This document shows, piece after piece, positions 1 through 9,645 of a stretch of DNA of 18,634 nucleotides; position 1 is the stretch's first letter, and each line of letters begins with the position of its first letter. Made by a program: the position numbers and the translations under genes. The notes below the pieces were generated by a model. The model was not told the DNA's origin. It did no database searches and was given only the letters and a program-made list of their open reading frames with translations. Source of the DNA: Chloroflexota bacterium (GTDB taxonomy: Bacteria; Chloroflexota; Limnocylindria; Limnocylindrales; CSP1-4). The stretch spans positions 1 to 18,634 of the forward strand of contig VBHW01000010.1 of the NCBI GenBank assembly GCA_005881055.1, read 5' to 3'.

Positions 1-1536
1 AACGCGTCGCGGCAGCCTGACGGCGTCGCCCTCGTCGCCAGCGGGAGCAGGTGGACGTGGCGGGACCTCGATGTGCGCGTCCGCGACATCGCCGAAGAGC
101 TGGCCCGCGATGGCGTTGGGCGCGGGACGCGCGTCGCGCTCCTCGCAGGCGATGGCGCCCAGACGGTCGTGGCCGTCCACGGGGTGCGGCGGCTCGGGGC
201 GATCCTCGTGCCCCTGAACCGGCGGGCGACAGCTTCCGAGATCGGCCGGCTCCTCGAGCACGCGCGGCCGGCCGTGCTCCTCCACGACGAGGATCGGGCC
301 ACCGCGGCGGAGCAGGCTGCAGCCGCCGCAGGGACCGCCCGAGGACGGCGATCCGGCGCCTCGGGGATCGCCCTCCGGCTGCTGTCCCTCGATGAATCAC
401 CGGAGGGTCCGCCCGCCGCGGCCGGCGACGATCGGCTCGATCCCGAGGCGATCGCGACGATCTGCTTCACGTCGGGCACGACCGGGCGTCCGAAGGGCGC
501 CGTCCTCACGGTAGGCAATCACCTTGCCAGCGCCGCTGCCTGGGCGGCCGTCCTGCGGCCGAGGCCGACCGACCGCTGGCTCGCCTGCCTCCCGTTCCAC
601 CACGTCGCGGGCCTGGCGATGATCCTGCGCTCGAGCCTGTGGGCCGTGCCGCTCCATCTCGCGGGCCGTTTCGACCCGGAGGCGATCTGGCGGGCGTTCG
701 ACGAGGACGCGATCAGCCACTGCTCGATCGTCGGCTCAACGCTCGCGCGCCTCGTCGAAGCCCGCGGAGGGAAGCCGGCCCCGGCGACCCTGCGGGCCGT
801 GCTCGTCGGCGCCGAACGCACGCCGCCCGACGCGATCGCCGCCGCACGTCGCCTGGACATCCCTGTCATGCCCACGTACGGCGCCACCGAGACGGCGTCC
901 GGCGTCACGGCCCTCGAGCCGGCCGAGGCCGACGAGGTTCCGTCCTCGGCCGGACGGCCGCTGCCTGGCGTCGAGCTGCGCGTCGTCGCGGGCGAGGGCG
1001 CGGATGGCCGGCGTGTCGTGTCCGTCGACGAGATCGGCGAGATCGAGGTCCGCGGCCGAATGGTGTTCGCCGGCTACGACGGCAGTCCGGCGGAGACGGC
1101 CGCGGCCCTCGCCGACGGCTGGTTCCGGACCGGCGATATCGGCTCCCTCGACACGGCCGGCCGCCTGAGCGTGGCCGATCGTCGCGACGACCTGATCGTA
1201 TCGGGCGGCGAGAACGTCTATCCCACGGAGGTCGAGGCCGTCCTCCGGCGGCATCCTGCCGTGGCCGACGCCGCGGTCGTCGGCCGCTCCGACGCGCGCT
1301 GGGGCGCGGTGCCGGTCGCCCTCGTCGTCATCAGCTCGTCGGCAGGCGTCGCCGACGGGGACCTCGACGCCCATTGCCGTGCGCGGCTCGCCGGCTTCAA
1401 GGTCCCGGTCGCGTTCGTGCGCGTCGCCTCGATCCCGCGGACGGCCGGCGGCAAGCTGCTCCGCCACGAGGCACGCACGATCCTCGAGGCGGCCAGCGCA
1501 GATCCGGGCCCTTCCGGCACGGTCGGCCGGCGCTAG
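1..1536 (+). CDS. menE: o-succinylbenzoate-CoA ligase (5' end outside window)
   Basis: ANL-superfamily adenylating enzyme that activates o-succinylbenzoate to its CoA thioester in menaquinone synthesis; cytosolic. The frame is open from base 1, and its first codons (RQPDGVALVASG, then WTWRDLD) already look like the N-terminal part of this fold, so the true start lies upstream. A GTG at 73 is internal. Numbering codons from base 1: P-loop FTSGTTGRPKG at 156-166, YGATETAS at 293-300, GWFRTGD at 373-379, then DRRDDLIVSGGENVYPTEVE, and the C-terminal catalytic Lys in GGKLL near 485. The segment WLACLPFHHVAGLAMILRS and the AERTPP segment before YGATE are what point to MenE rather than a fatty acyl-CoA ligase. 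No other men genes are visible, so substrate assignment rests on motif likeness. The TAG stop overlaps a -10-like element for the next gene. Confidence 0.82.
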   Translation, partial: NASRQPDGVALVASGSRWTWRDLDVRVRDIAEELARDGVGRGTRVALLAGDGAQTVVAVHGVRRLGAILVPLNRRATASEIGRLLEHARPAVLLHDEDRATAAEQAAAAAGTARGRRSGASGIALRLLSLDESPEGPPAAAGDDRLDPEAIATICFTSGTTGRPKGAVLTVGNHLASAAAWAAVLRPRPTDRWLACLPFHHVAGLAMILRSSLWAVPLHLAGRFDPEAIWRAFDEDAISHCSIVGSTLARLVEARGGKPAPATLRAVLVGAERTPPDAIAAARRLDIPVMPTYGATETASGVTALEPAEADEVPSSAGRPLPGVELRVVAGEGADGRRVVSVDEIGEIEVRGRMVFAGYDGSPAETAAALADGWFRTGDIGSLDTAGRLSVADRRDDLIVSGGENVYPTEVEAVLRRHPAVADAAVVGRSDARWGAVPVALVVISSSAGVADGDLDAHCRARLAGFKVPVAFVRVASIPRTAGGKLLRHEARTILEAASADPGPSGTVGRR

Positions 1537-1539
1537 GCT
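1534..1539 (+). promoter_or_regulatory. -10-like element for leaderless mscS transcript
   Basis: TAGGCT sits 6 bases before the GTG start of the channel gene and overlaps the menE stop codon. No Shine-Dalgarno site lies between it and the GTG. The spacing would put the transcript start at or next to the GTG. No convincing -35 is visible, so read-through from menE is also possible. Confidence 0.4.
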
Positions 1540-1545
1540 ATCGGC

Positions 1546-2529
1546 GTGCCGGACCTGAGCCAGCCGCCGTACAGCCACTTCCTCGCGTTCTTCCGCGAGA
1601 CGCTCGGACCGATCCTGCTCATCGTCATCGTCACCGTCGTCGCGATCCGTGCGGCGCGCGTCTTCGTGCACGGGATCGTCAAGGCCCTCATGGACCGCGA
1701 GGCGTCCGAGGGGACCGCCCAGGAGCTCAGCGCGGTCGAGATCCGCAAGCGGATGCAGACGCTCGATTCGCTCGGGGCGAACGTCCTCCAGGCCCTCATC
1801 GTCGTCATCGGCGGCATCGAGGTCCTCGGCGTCCTCAACCTCCAGGTCGGGCCGGCGATCGCCGGGCTGGGCATCGTCGGCGTGGCGGTCGGCTTCGGGG
1901 CGCAGAGCCTCGTGAAGGACTACCTCAACGGCGCGCTCATCCTCATCGAGAACCAGTTCAGCCGCGGGGACGTCGTGCGGATCGCCGGCGTCACCGGGAC
2001 CGTCGAGGACTTCAGCCTCCGGCGGACGACCCTCCGGGACCTCGACGGGACGGTCCATGTCGTGCCCAACGGCGAGATCGCGGTCTCCTCGAACCTCACG
2101 CGCGTCTGGGCCCGCATCAACCTCGACGTGACGGTCGCCTACGGGACCGACATCGACCGGGCGATCGAGGTCGTCGACGACGTGGGCCGGACGCTCGCCG
2201 GCGACGCCGACTGGACACAGCGGTTCGTGGAGGCTCCGCGGGTCGAGCGGATCGAATCCCTTGGCGAATACGGCGTCACCCTGAAGATCCTCGGCACGGT
2301 GCGAGCGCAGGACCGCTGGACGGCGGCGGGCGAGCTCCGGAAGCGGCTCCTCGCGGCGTTCCGGGACAACGGGATCGAGATCCCGCGGCCGCAACGCGTG
2401 GTGCTCTCGCGCGAGGCGGAGCGCGCCGTCCCAACGGGCGTGTCCGACGCGATGGGAGCCGCGCCGGGCGACTCGACGGCCGGGCTGACGAGCGCCACAG
2501 CCGCTCCCGCGGACGACGAGCCGACGTAG
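1546..2529 (+). CDS. MscS-family small-conductance mechanosensitive channel
   Basis: Membrane channel that opens under membrane tension to release solutes after osmotic downshock. The 327-residue product has a short N-terminus, a hydrophobic segment at about 19-38, a second at about 80-100, then the signature pore helix VGPAIAGLGIVGVAVGFGAQ at about 102-121, followed by SLVKDYLNGALILIENQFSRGD. The soluble beta domain follows (VRIAGVTGTVEDFSLRRTT, then VPNGEIAVSSNLTR), and then the C-terminal alpha/beta domain. The last 35 or so residues are Ala/Thr/Pro-rich and probably disordered. The GTG start is 9 bases after the menE stop and has no Shine-Dalgarno site, but has a -10-like TAGGCT just upstream. 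Family assignment is firm; ion selectivity and gating cannot be judged. Confidence 0.92.
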   Translation: MPDLSQPPYSHFLAFFRETLGPILLIVIVTVVAIRAARVFVHGIVKALMDREASEGTAQELSAVEIRKRMQTLDSLGANVLQALIVVIGGIEVLGVLNLQVGPAIAGLGIVGVAVGFGAQSLVKDYLNGALILIENQFSRGDVVRIAGVTGTVEDFSLRRTTLRDLDGTVHVVPNGEIAVSSNLTRVWARINLDVTVAYGTDIDRAIEVVDDVGRTLAGDADWTQRFVEAPRVERIESLGEYGVTLKILGTVRAQDRWTAAGELRKRLLAAFRDNGIEIPRPQRVVLSREAERAVPTGVSDAMGAAPGDSTAGLTSATAAPADDEPT

Positions 2530-2553
2530 GAAGGTGCCGCCGGGCAGCCCGCG

Positions 2554-2559
2554 TAGAAT
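2554..2559 (+). promoter_or_regulatory. -10-like element upstream of acs
   Basis: TAGAAT is a good match to the sigma-70 -10 consensus and lies 46 bases before the chosen acs start. That leaves a leader of about 40 bases containing the ribosome-binding site. The -35 position (about 2531-2536) is a poor match. Confidence 0.45.
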
Positions 2560-2590
2560 GCCGGGGATGCAGGCAGGACCCGGGACGCAC

Positions 2591-2598
2591 GAAGGAGG
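2591..2598 (+). promoter_or_regulatory. Strong Shine-Dalgarno site that fixes the acs start
   Basis: GAAGGAGG ends 7 bases before GTG 2606. It selects this codon over the in-frame upstream GTG at 2534, which would add 24 Pro/Gly/Met-rich residues not expected in the family. Confidence 0.8.
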
Positions 2599-2605
2599 TC
2601 CGTTC

Positions 2606-4582
<1,977 letters not shown>

Positions 4583-4586
4583 CCGG

Positions 4587-5225
4587 GTGCCCTTCGGGTT
4601 CTTCCGCAAGTCGCCTCCGGGCTCGGAGTCGAAGCCCCCGGCCGCTCCGCCGCAGGGCTACGGGGTACCGTTCGAGGGCCTGACCGAGGAGTGGCGCCTC
4701 GCCGGCGTCATGCACATCACCGGCCGGCTGTCCGACGCGTTGAACCGGCGCGAGGCGATCGCAATCACCGAGGTCTCCTGGGCGCCGCTCGACGGATCGG
4801 GCTCGTTCACCCCGGTCCCGGGCCTGAAGAGCGTCGATCCGTACGACCTCATCGTGGTCCTCGCCGCCCAGGGCAGCCTGCCGCCCCTCACCGAGGCCGA
4901 GAAGGCCGCGTACAAGGTCCACAAGATCGCGTACGACGTCGCGCTCGAGGCGCCGCCGTTCCGGGTGATCGGGACGGTGTTCATGTACCCCGGGTCGGAG
5001 CCGGAGCGCCTCCTCGATCGGGCGACCGAGATGTTCGTGCCGGTGACCGACGCGGTCGCGTTCCTCGGGGAGACGACCGTGAGCGATCCGGAGGCCGACG
5101 TCGTCCTCGTGAACCGCTTCTACCTGCGCGGGGTCGAGCAGATCGACCGGAGGACCGGCACGGCCGCGCTCCGGCTGCCGGGGCGGCCGCTCGGGGGCGT
5201 CAGCTACACCGACCGCTCGCGCTGA
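4587..5225 (+). CDS. Uncharacterised 212-residue protein downstream of acs
   Basis: I do not recognise this family. The GTG start is chosen for its Shine-Dalgarno site; a frame extension back to 4479 would lie wholly inside acs. The product starts with a basic, Pro-rich tail (FFRKSPPGSESKPPAAPP), then a soluble alpha/beta-looking body with no membrane segment or signal peptide. Recognisable stretches are MHITGRLSDALNRREAIAIT (about 42-61), DPYDLIVVLAAQGSLPPLTE and DVVLVNRFYLRGVEQID near the end. Third-position GC is as high as in its neighbours, so it is a real gene. Immediate linkage to acs suggests cotranscription, but no function follows from that alone. A binding or scaffold role is as likely as an enzymatic one. 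Confidence 0.75.
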   Translation: MPFGFFRKSPPGSESKPPAAPPQGYGVPFEGLTEEWRLAGVMHITGRLSDALNRREAIAITEVSWAPLDGSGSFTPVPGLKSVDPYDLIVVLAAQGSLPPLTEAEKAAYKVHKIAYDVALEAPPFRVIGTVFMYPGSEPERLLDRATEMFVPVTDAVAFLGETTVSDPEADVVLVNRFYLRGVEQIDRRTGTAALRLPGRPLGGVSYTDRSR

Positions 5226-5234
5226 GGGTGGGTC

Positions 5235-5251
5235 GCCCGCGCACGGCGGGC
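5235..5251. terminator. GC hairpin between convergent genes
   Basis: A perfect 6-bp stem GCCCGC/GCGGGC with a 5-base loop lies in the 48-base gap between two convergent genes. It has no T-tract on either side, so it could be a bidirectional stop signal or chance in GC-rich DNA. Confidence 0.25.
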
Positions 5252-5273
5252 CGGTGTGAGGATCAGGCCGTGC

Positions 5274-6512
5274 TCAGGCCCGGACCGGTTCCTTGGCGCG
5301 GTTGAAGAGGCCGCGCAGCGATGCCTTCGCCTGAGCCTCGGGGCGCGTCGGGCCGAGCACGCACTCCGCGAGGGTGTCGAAGTCCTCGCTGACCTTCTCG
5401 CGCGGGAAGCGCTCGATGACGGTGCGCCCCTCGTTGGCGGCACGGACGAAGAGGAGGCCGCCGGAGCGGATGAGCGCCATCGCCGGCATCCCGACGGTGC
5501 GTTCCATGTCCGCCACGGACACGCCGCTGTTCGCGCGGTTGACGACCATCGCGAGGCGCTCGCGGATGCCCAGCTCGACGGAGACGTCGCGGAGCTGGAC
5601 GGCGGCGCGGAGCGCGGGGACGTCGGGGGTGACCGGCACGAGGATGCGATCGGCCCGGTCGAAGATCGCCTGGTTGAGCGCCGAGTAGCTCGGATGGACG
5701 TCGACGACGATGAAGTCGAACCCCCGCCGCGCCGCGGCGATCGCGTCCGCCACGCGCGTCGGCTCGAGGATCTCCGTGTGGAGCGGCGAGCTCGCCAGGG
5801 AGACGACGCGCATCCCGCTCGTGTGCTGTGAGGCGAGGTCCACGATCGTCTCGAGGGGCCCGCCCTCGGCCTGGTCGCGCCAGCTGTCGCAGACCGTTCG
5901 GGCATGCTCGACCCCGAGCGAGGTCGTCACGTGGCCGGTCACGGTGTCCGCGTCGACGAGGAGGACATTCTGGCCGCGCCGGAGCTGGAGTGTCTCGGCG
6001 AGGTTCGTCGCGATCGTCGTCTTGCCGACCCCGCCCTTCGGGCTGAAGACGACGATCATCTGGGCGCGGCTCGACCAACCCTGGCTGTCGAAGGGGCCGC
6101 CCTCGAGGATCGGGCTGCCGCTGCCGTCGTCGACGGTCTGCGAACGGATGAGCATCGCCTCGATCCGCCAGCGGAGGGACTCCGCCGAGTACGGCCGCGC
6201 GAAGTACTCGTCGTTGATCGACGTCCGCGTCGGGTTGGCGGTCAGGCGTTCGAGGGCGCGCGGCGAGACGACCATGAGCGCCGGGATCGACCGGCCCTCG
6301 TCATGGAGGAGTGAGTAGTACTCGAGAGAGGCGTCGAGGTCGCTCTCGCCGTCGAGGACCGCCACCGAGACGTGGCGACGGTCCGCGAGGAGCGCCTCGA
6401 GCTGATCGGGCGCGGTGACGTTGATCGTCTCGTAGCCGGCACCCGAGAGCTGGGCGCCGACCGGGCCTGCCTCGCCGGGCGGGAGGGCGATGACGACGGC
6501 GTGGCGAGCCAC
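5274..6512 (-). CDS. TadZ/CpaE-like protein: pseudo-receiver plus MinD/ParA-type ATPase
   Basis: The 412-residue product has two parts. Residues 1-125 look like an atypical response-regulator receiver: Asp54 in AVLDGES is at the phospho-acceptor position and Ser83 matches the Thr/Ser position, but the acidic pair after strand 1 is absent and the conserved Lys is Arg106. Residues 151-400 are a MinD/ParA ATPase with deviant Walker A KGGVGKT (159-165, signature Lys159), Walker A' DAD (187-189), and Walker B FIVVD ending at Asp271. TadZ/CpaE proteins of this build place pilus or other complexes at a cell site by ATP-dependent dimerisation. No tadA, tadB, tadC or pilin gene is seen here. Instead the gene follows the coiled-coil gene by 6 bases, GTG start, so that protein is the likely partner. 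The call is firm for the domains and open for the process. Confidence 0.85.
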   Translation of the reverse strand: MARHAVVIALPPGEAGPVGAQLSGAGYETINVTAPDQLEALLADRRHVSVAVLDGESDLDASLEYYSLLHDEGRSIPALMVVSPRALERLTANPTRTSINDEYFARPYSAESLRWRIEAMLIRSQTVDDGSGSPILEGGPFDSQGWSSRAQMIVVFSPKGGVGKTTIATNLAETLQLRRGQNVLLVDADTVTGHVTTSLGVEHARTVCDSWRDQAEGGPLETIVDLASQHTSGMRVVSLASSPLHTEILEPTRVADAIAAARRGFDFIVVDVHPSYSALNQAIFDRADRILVPVTPDVPALRAAVQLRDVSVELGIRERLAMVVNRANSGVSVADMERTVGMPAMALIRSGGLLFVRAANEGRTVIERFPREKVSEDFDTLAECVLGPTRPEAQAKASLRGLFNRAKEPVRA

Positions 6513-6518
6513 GATGTG

Positions 6519-8150
6519 TCAGCCCTCGGATTCGGGATCGTGGGCAGCGACGTTCACGACACCATCGCCGGCGTTGCTGATCCGAGCCTGGAAGCCGGGC
6601 AGCGTCGGGACGACGTCACGAAGCGAGACATCCTCGTTGTGGTTGACGGAGAAGACGAACTCTCCGTCGGGGCCGGACGAGACGCCGACCGACTGGACGC
6701 CGGGGATGCGGCCGAGATGCCGCTTGAAGCTGGCGATGCTCGCCACGCTCACGAGCCCGACCACGACGACCTGGGTCGTCATCGCGGCGGCCTGCTTGAC
6801 CGGGCGGTGCTCTTCGTTCGAGCGGCCGGGCACGAGGCCCGCGAGCCGCGCCGCGAGCGCGTCGTCGCTGATCGTCGGGATCTCGTCCTCGGCCGAGTCG
6901 ACGGAGGCGGCAGCCTCGGCCTCCGCGGCGTCGAAGTTGTTCAGCCCGAGCGCGGTCAGTCGAAGGTTCGCGTTGGTCTCGACCTCGTCCGCGTCGTCGG
7001 CGACGTCCTCGGCCGGCTCCGCAAGCGCCTCGGCGTGGCCGACCTCGATCGTCTCGGCCGTCTCGATCGGCTCGTCCTCGACCACGACCGCTTCGGCGAC
7101 GGCCTCCTCGGCCGGCGCAGCAGCCTCGGCCGTCGCCGCGGCCTCGAACGCGGCCTGGATTGCCGCGAAGGCGGCTTCGCGCTCCTCGGCACTGACGAGC
7201 TCGTCGGTCGCGGCTTCCGCCATCCCGTCGCCGATCAGCGTGTCGGTCGCGCCGTCGGCCACCGCCTCGCCGGTGTCCTCGACCTCGACCATGCCCTCGG
7301 CCGGCTCGTCCTCGACGGCGACAGCTTCGGCAACCGCCTCGGCGACCGTCTCGTCCTCGACCTCGGGCTCCATGACGGCGATGCCCGAGCTCGCGACCGC
7401 GGCCTGGCCCTCGCCGCGCATCTCGAACGGAGGCGGCTCGGGGAGGTTCTCGGCCATGACCGCGAACTTCGTCGGGTCCTCCTCGACGAGGAGGCGCTCG
7501 AAGAAGTAGGCCATCTCGCCCTCGAAGGCGGCCACCTGGCCCTGGATGCGCTCGATCTCGCGCTCGATGACGCCGGCGTGGCGCTCGAGCTGGCCCTCGA
7601 GCTCGGCCTTGCGCCCGGTGATCTTCGCCTCGGTCTCCTCGCGGATCCGGGCGATCTCCGCCTTCGACCAATCGCGGATGCCGGCGATGTCGTCGTCGGC
7701 CTGCTTGCGCAGCTCGGTCGCATCGCCCGACGAGCGGCCGTGGATCTCCTCGACGTACGCCTTCGCGTCCGCCTGGAGCTGGGTGAGCGTCTGGGCGCGT
7801 GCGGCCTCGGCGGCCACCTGCATCGCCTTCGTCAGGTCGGCGAGGAACTTCGTCGGGCGCTTGGGCGCGTAGGCGGCGGTGTCCATGGGTGCGTCGGCTG
7901 ACATGTGCTGGGTCTCCGTCGAGTAGTGATCGGCGGATCCCGGTCCGGCCGTGTCGGTGGCACCTCGCATGGCGGTGACGTCGTCGCGGGTCACGTCACC
8001 CTCGTGGCGCGCGGCCTCGCCGGCCGTCCCGACCGGCGCGTCGCCGGGGGCGTCCATGTCGTTCGCCCCGGTCCCCGGTTCGTCGGCGGTCGGCCGCTGG
8101 TCGGAGGACCAGGGGAGCCGAAATCCGGCCCGCTGGTCGGTTGTCGCCAT
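6519..8150 (-). CDS. Coiled-coil/acidic linker protein with C-terminal ferredoxin-like domain
   Basis: No named family recognised. The 543-residue product has a polar low-complexity N-terminus (1-95), then a helical, probably coiled-coil stretch at about 100-230, rich in Ala, Glu, Arg and Gln (for example EIARIREETEAKITGRKAEL). A long Ala/Glu/Val/Asp-rich acidic linker spans about 250-430. The compact C-terminal region of about 87 residues (457-543) has alternating strands and helices (TTQVVVVGLVSVASIASFKR, then IPGVQSVGVSSGPDGEFVFS) that read as a beta-alpha-beta-beta-alpha-beta fold of ACT/HMA type. No signal peptide or membrane segment. ATG 8150 is chosen for its Shine-Dalgarno; Met83 is an alternative. 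It heads an operon with the TadZ-like ATPase, suggesting a polar scaffold or DivIVA-like organiser, which is inference. Confidence 0.75.
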   Translation of the reverse strand: MATTDQRAGFRLPWSSDQRPTADEPGTGANDMDAPGDAPVGTAGEAARHEGDVTRDDVTAMRGATDTAGPGSADHYSTETQHMSADAPMDTAAYAPKRPTKFLADLTKAMQVAAEAARAQTLTQLQADAKAYVEEIHGRSSGDATELRKQADDDIAGIRDWSKAEIARIREETEAKITGRKAELEGQLERHAGVIEREIERIQGQVAAFEGEMAYFFERLLVEEDPTKFAVMAENLPEPPPFEMRGEGQAAVASSGIAVMEPEVEDETVAEAVAEAVAVEDEPAEGMVEVEDTGEAVADGATDTLIGDGMAEAATDELVSAEEREAAFAAIQAAFEAAATAEAAAPAEEAVAEAVVVEDEPIETAETIEVGHAEALAEPAEDVADDADEVETNANLRLTALGLNNFDAAEAEAAASVDSAEDEIPTISDDALAARLAGLVPGRSNEEHRPVKQAAAMTTQVVVVGLVSVASIASFKRHLGRIPGVQSVGVSSGPDGEFVFSVNHNEDVSLRDVVPTLPGFQARISNAGDGVVNVAAHDPESEG

Positions 8151-8160
8151 GGTGCGAGGT

Positions 8161-8167
8161 CCCCTCC
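8161..8167 (-). promoter_or_regulatory. Shine-Dalgarno site of the coiled-coil gene
   Basis: On the minus strand GGAGGGG lies 10 bases before ATG 8150, which favours that start over the internal ATG encoding Met83. Confidence 0.55.
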
Positions 8168-8243
8168 ACGTAGGGATTGCCGCTGGTGCTCAGGGCGTGG
8201 TCGCATCGTATGGAGGGGTTGGACTCTGGTGCAGTCCGCAAGA

Positions 8244-8271
8244 GGTACCACGGGTCTGTGCCAGTGGTACC
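8244..8271. promoter_or_regulatory. Perfect 8-bp inverted repeat in a divergent promoter region
   Basis: GGTACCAC (8244-8251) and GTGGTACC (8264-8271) are exact reverse complements separated by 12 bases. The site lies between the divergent coiled-coil/ATPase operon and moaA, 48 bases before the first moaA start. A two-fold symmetric site of 28 bases is a typical shape for a dimeric repressor operator. It could also fold as a hairpin. No regulator gene is adjacent. Confidence 0.5.
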
Positions 8272-8319
8272 GTCGGCTGACGCCCTGCCTGCGAGCCGGC
8301 TCGCGGAGACGCGAGTACG

Positions 8320-9393
8320 ATGCCCCGCGTCATGTCCACGCTCATTCCGCTCCGGGATGTCCGGCCGGCCGCCGCGGCGCCGCACGATCGGCTGAACCGC
8401 CCGCTCCGCGACCTGCGCATCTCGGTGACCGATCGATGCAACTTCCGGTGCGTCTACTGCATGCCCAAGGAGGTCTTCGGGCGCGACTTCGCCTTCCTGC
8501 CGCGCGAGCTCGTGCTCACGTTCGAGGAGATCGAGCGCCTGGCCCGGATCTTCGTCGACCTCGGCACGGAGAAGCTGCGGATCACGGGCGGTGAGCCGCT
8601 CGTCCGGCGCGACCTGCCAGGGCTCATCGAGCGCCTGGCCGCGATCACGCGACGGGACGGGGAAGCCCTCGACCTGACGCTGACGACGAACGGCTCCGCG
8701 CTCGCGGCACTCGCCGGGCAGCTGGCCGCGGCCGGCCTGCGACGGGTCACGGTCAGCCTCGACTCCCTCGACGACGCGACGTTCCGGGCGATGAACGACG
8801 TCGACTTCCCCGTGGACAAGGTTCTCGCCGGGATCGCCGCCGCGCGCGAGGCTGGCCTGACGCCGATCAAGGTGAACATGGTCGTCCGGCGCGGGCTCAA
8901 CGAGTCGAGCGTCGTCCCGATGGCCCGCTGGGCGCGCGACGAGGGCTACATCCTCCGCTTCATCGAGTACATGGACGTCGGGCACACGAACGGCTGGCGG
9001 CTGGACGACGTCGTACCCGCCGCGGAGATCGTCGAGGCGATCTCGGCCGTCATGCCACTCCGGCCCCTCCCGCCCAATTACGCCGGCGAGGTGGCCAACC
9101 GCTGGAGCTACGCGGACGGCTCGGGTGAGCTCGGGGTGATCGCCTCGGTGAGCCAGCCGTTCTGTGGGTCGTGCACGCGTGCACGACTGTCCGCCGACGG
9201 TCGCCTATACACGTGCCTCTTCGGCACCGAGGGCCACGATCTCCGTGGCCCGCTGCGCGCCGGCGCAGCGGAGGACGAGATCCGAGAGCTCGTCGCCGGC
9301 ATCTGGGAGCGGCGCGGCGACCGCTACTCGGAGCTGCGATCCGCGGCGACCGAGAACCTGCCTCGCCCGGAGATGTTCGCCGTCGGCGGGTGA
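8320..9393 (+). CDS. moaA: GTP 3',8-cyclase (molybdenum cofactor step 1)
   Basis: Radical SAM enzyme that, with MoaC, turns GTP into cyclic pyranopterin monophosphate. The N-terminal cluster motif CNFRCVYC gives Cys40, Cys44 and Cys47 (CX3CX2C); the next conserved element is LRITGGEPLVR. The second, GTP-binding cluster is held by Cys282, Cys285 and Cys299 (CX2CX13C, CGSCTRARLSADGRLYTC). The chain ends in AVGG, matching the C-terminal Gly-Gly tail that MoaA needs for activity. At 357 residues it is slightly longer than usual at the N-terminus. ATG 8320 has GGAG 12 bases upstream. ATG 8332 is an alternative: it follows a -10-like TACGAT (8316-8321) by 10 bases and would give a nearly leaderless message. 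No other Moco gene is in the window, so the gene stands alone. Confidence 0.95.
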   Translation: MPRVMSTLIPLRDVRPAAAAPHDRLNRPLRDLRISVTDRCNFRCVYCMPKEVFGRDFAFLPRELVLTFEEIERLARIFVDLGTEKLRITGGEPLVRRDLPGLIERLAAITRRDGEALDLTLTTNGSALAALAGQLAAAGLRRVTVSLDSLDDATFRAMNDVDFPVDKVLAGIAAAREAGLTPIKVNMVVRRGLNESSVVPMARWARDEGYILRFIEYMDVGHTNGWRLDDVVPAAEIVEAISAVMPLRPLPPNYAGEVANRWSYADGSGELGVIASVSQPFCGSCTRARLSADGRLYTCLFGTEGHDLRGPLRAGAAEDEIRELVAGIWERRGDRYSELRSAATENLPRPEMFAVGG

Positions 9394-9398
9394 GGTGG

Positions 9399-9506
9399 CC
9401 GGATCGCGCCTCGGCGTCACCATATGACGTCCTGGCTGACGTAGTCGCCCGGATCGCGCCTCGGCGTCACCATATGACGTCCTGGCTGACGTAGTCGCCC
9501 GAATCG
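9399..9506. repeat. 50-bp perfect tandem duplication plus partial third copy
   Basis: Two identical 50-base units lie at 9399-9448 and 9449-9498, followed by a degenerate start of a third (9499-9506, one mismatch). Each unit contains CATATGACGTCCTGGCTGAC. The ACGTC and GACGT arms within it are complementary around a 6-base loop. The array begins 6 bases after the moaA stop. It is too short for CRISPR, with no spacers, and carries no transposase remnant I recognise. It could be a dispersed palindromic element that duplicated locally. Confidence 0.9.
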
Positions 9507-9645
9507 AGCTCCTCCGCCACCGCATGCAACTGTGGCTGGCATCTGGCACCAGTCTCGAGCGTGCGCCGCCAACGGCTTGGATAACGTTAGTGACGCGATC
9601 ATTTGGCGGGGTTCGGGCGGCGCCGTCGACGGACCATCAACGATG

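Noticed and set aside
8221..8275. tRNA or T-box-like structure upstream of moaA
   Set aside because: No T-loop or acceptor-stem pattern and no T-box bulge; only the simple inverted repeat is supported.
9399..9506. CRISPR array
   Set aside because: Copies are directly adjacent with no spacers, there are only two full units, and no cas genes are nearby.
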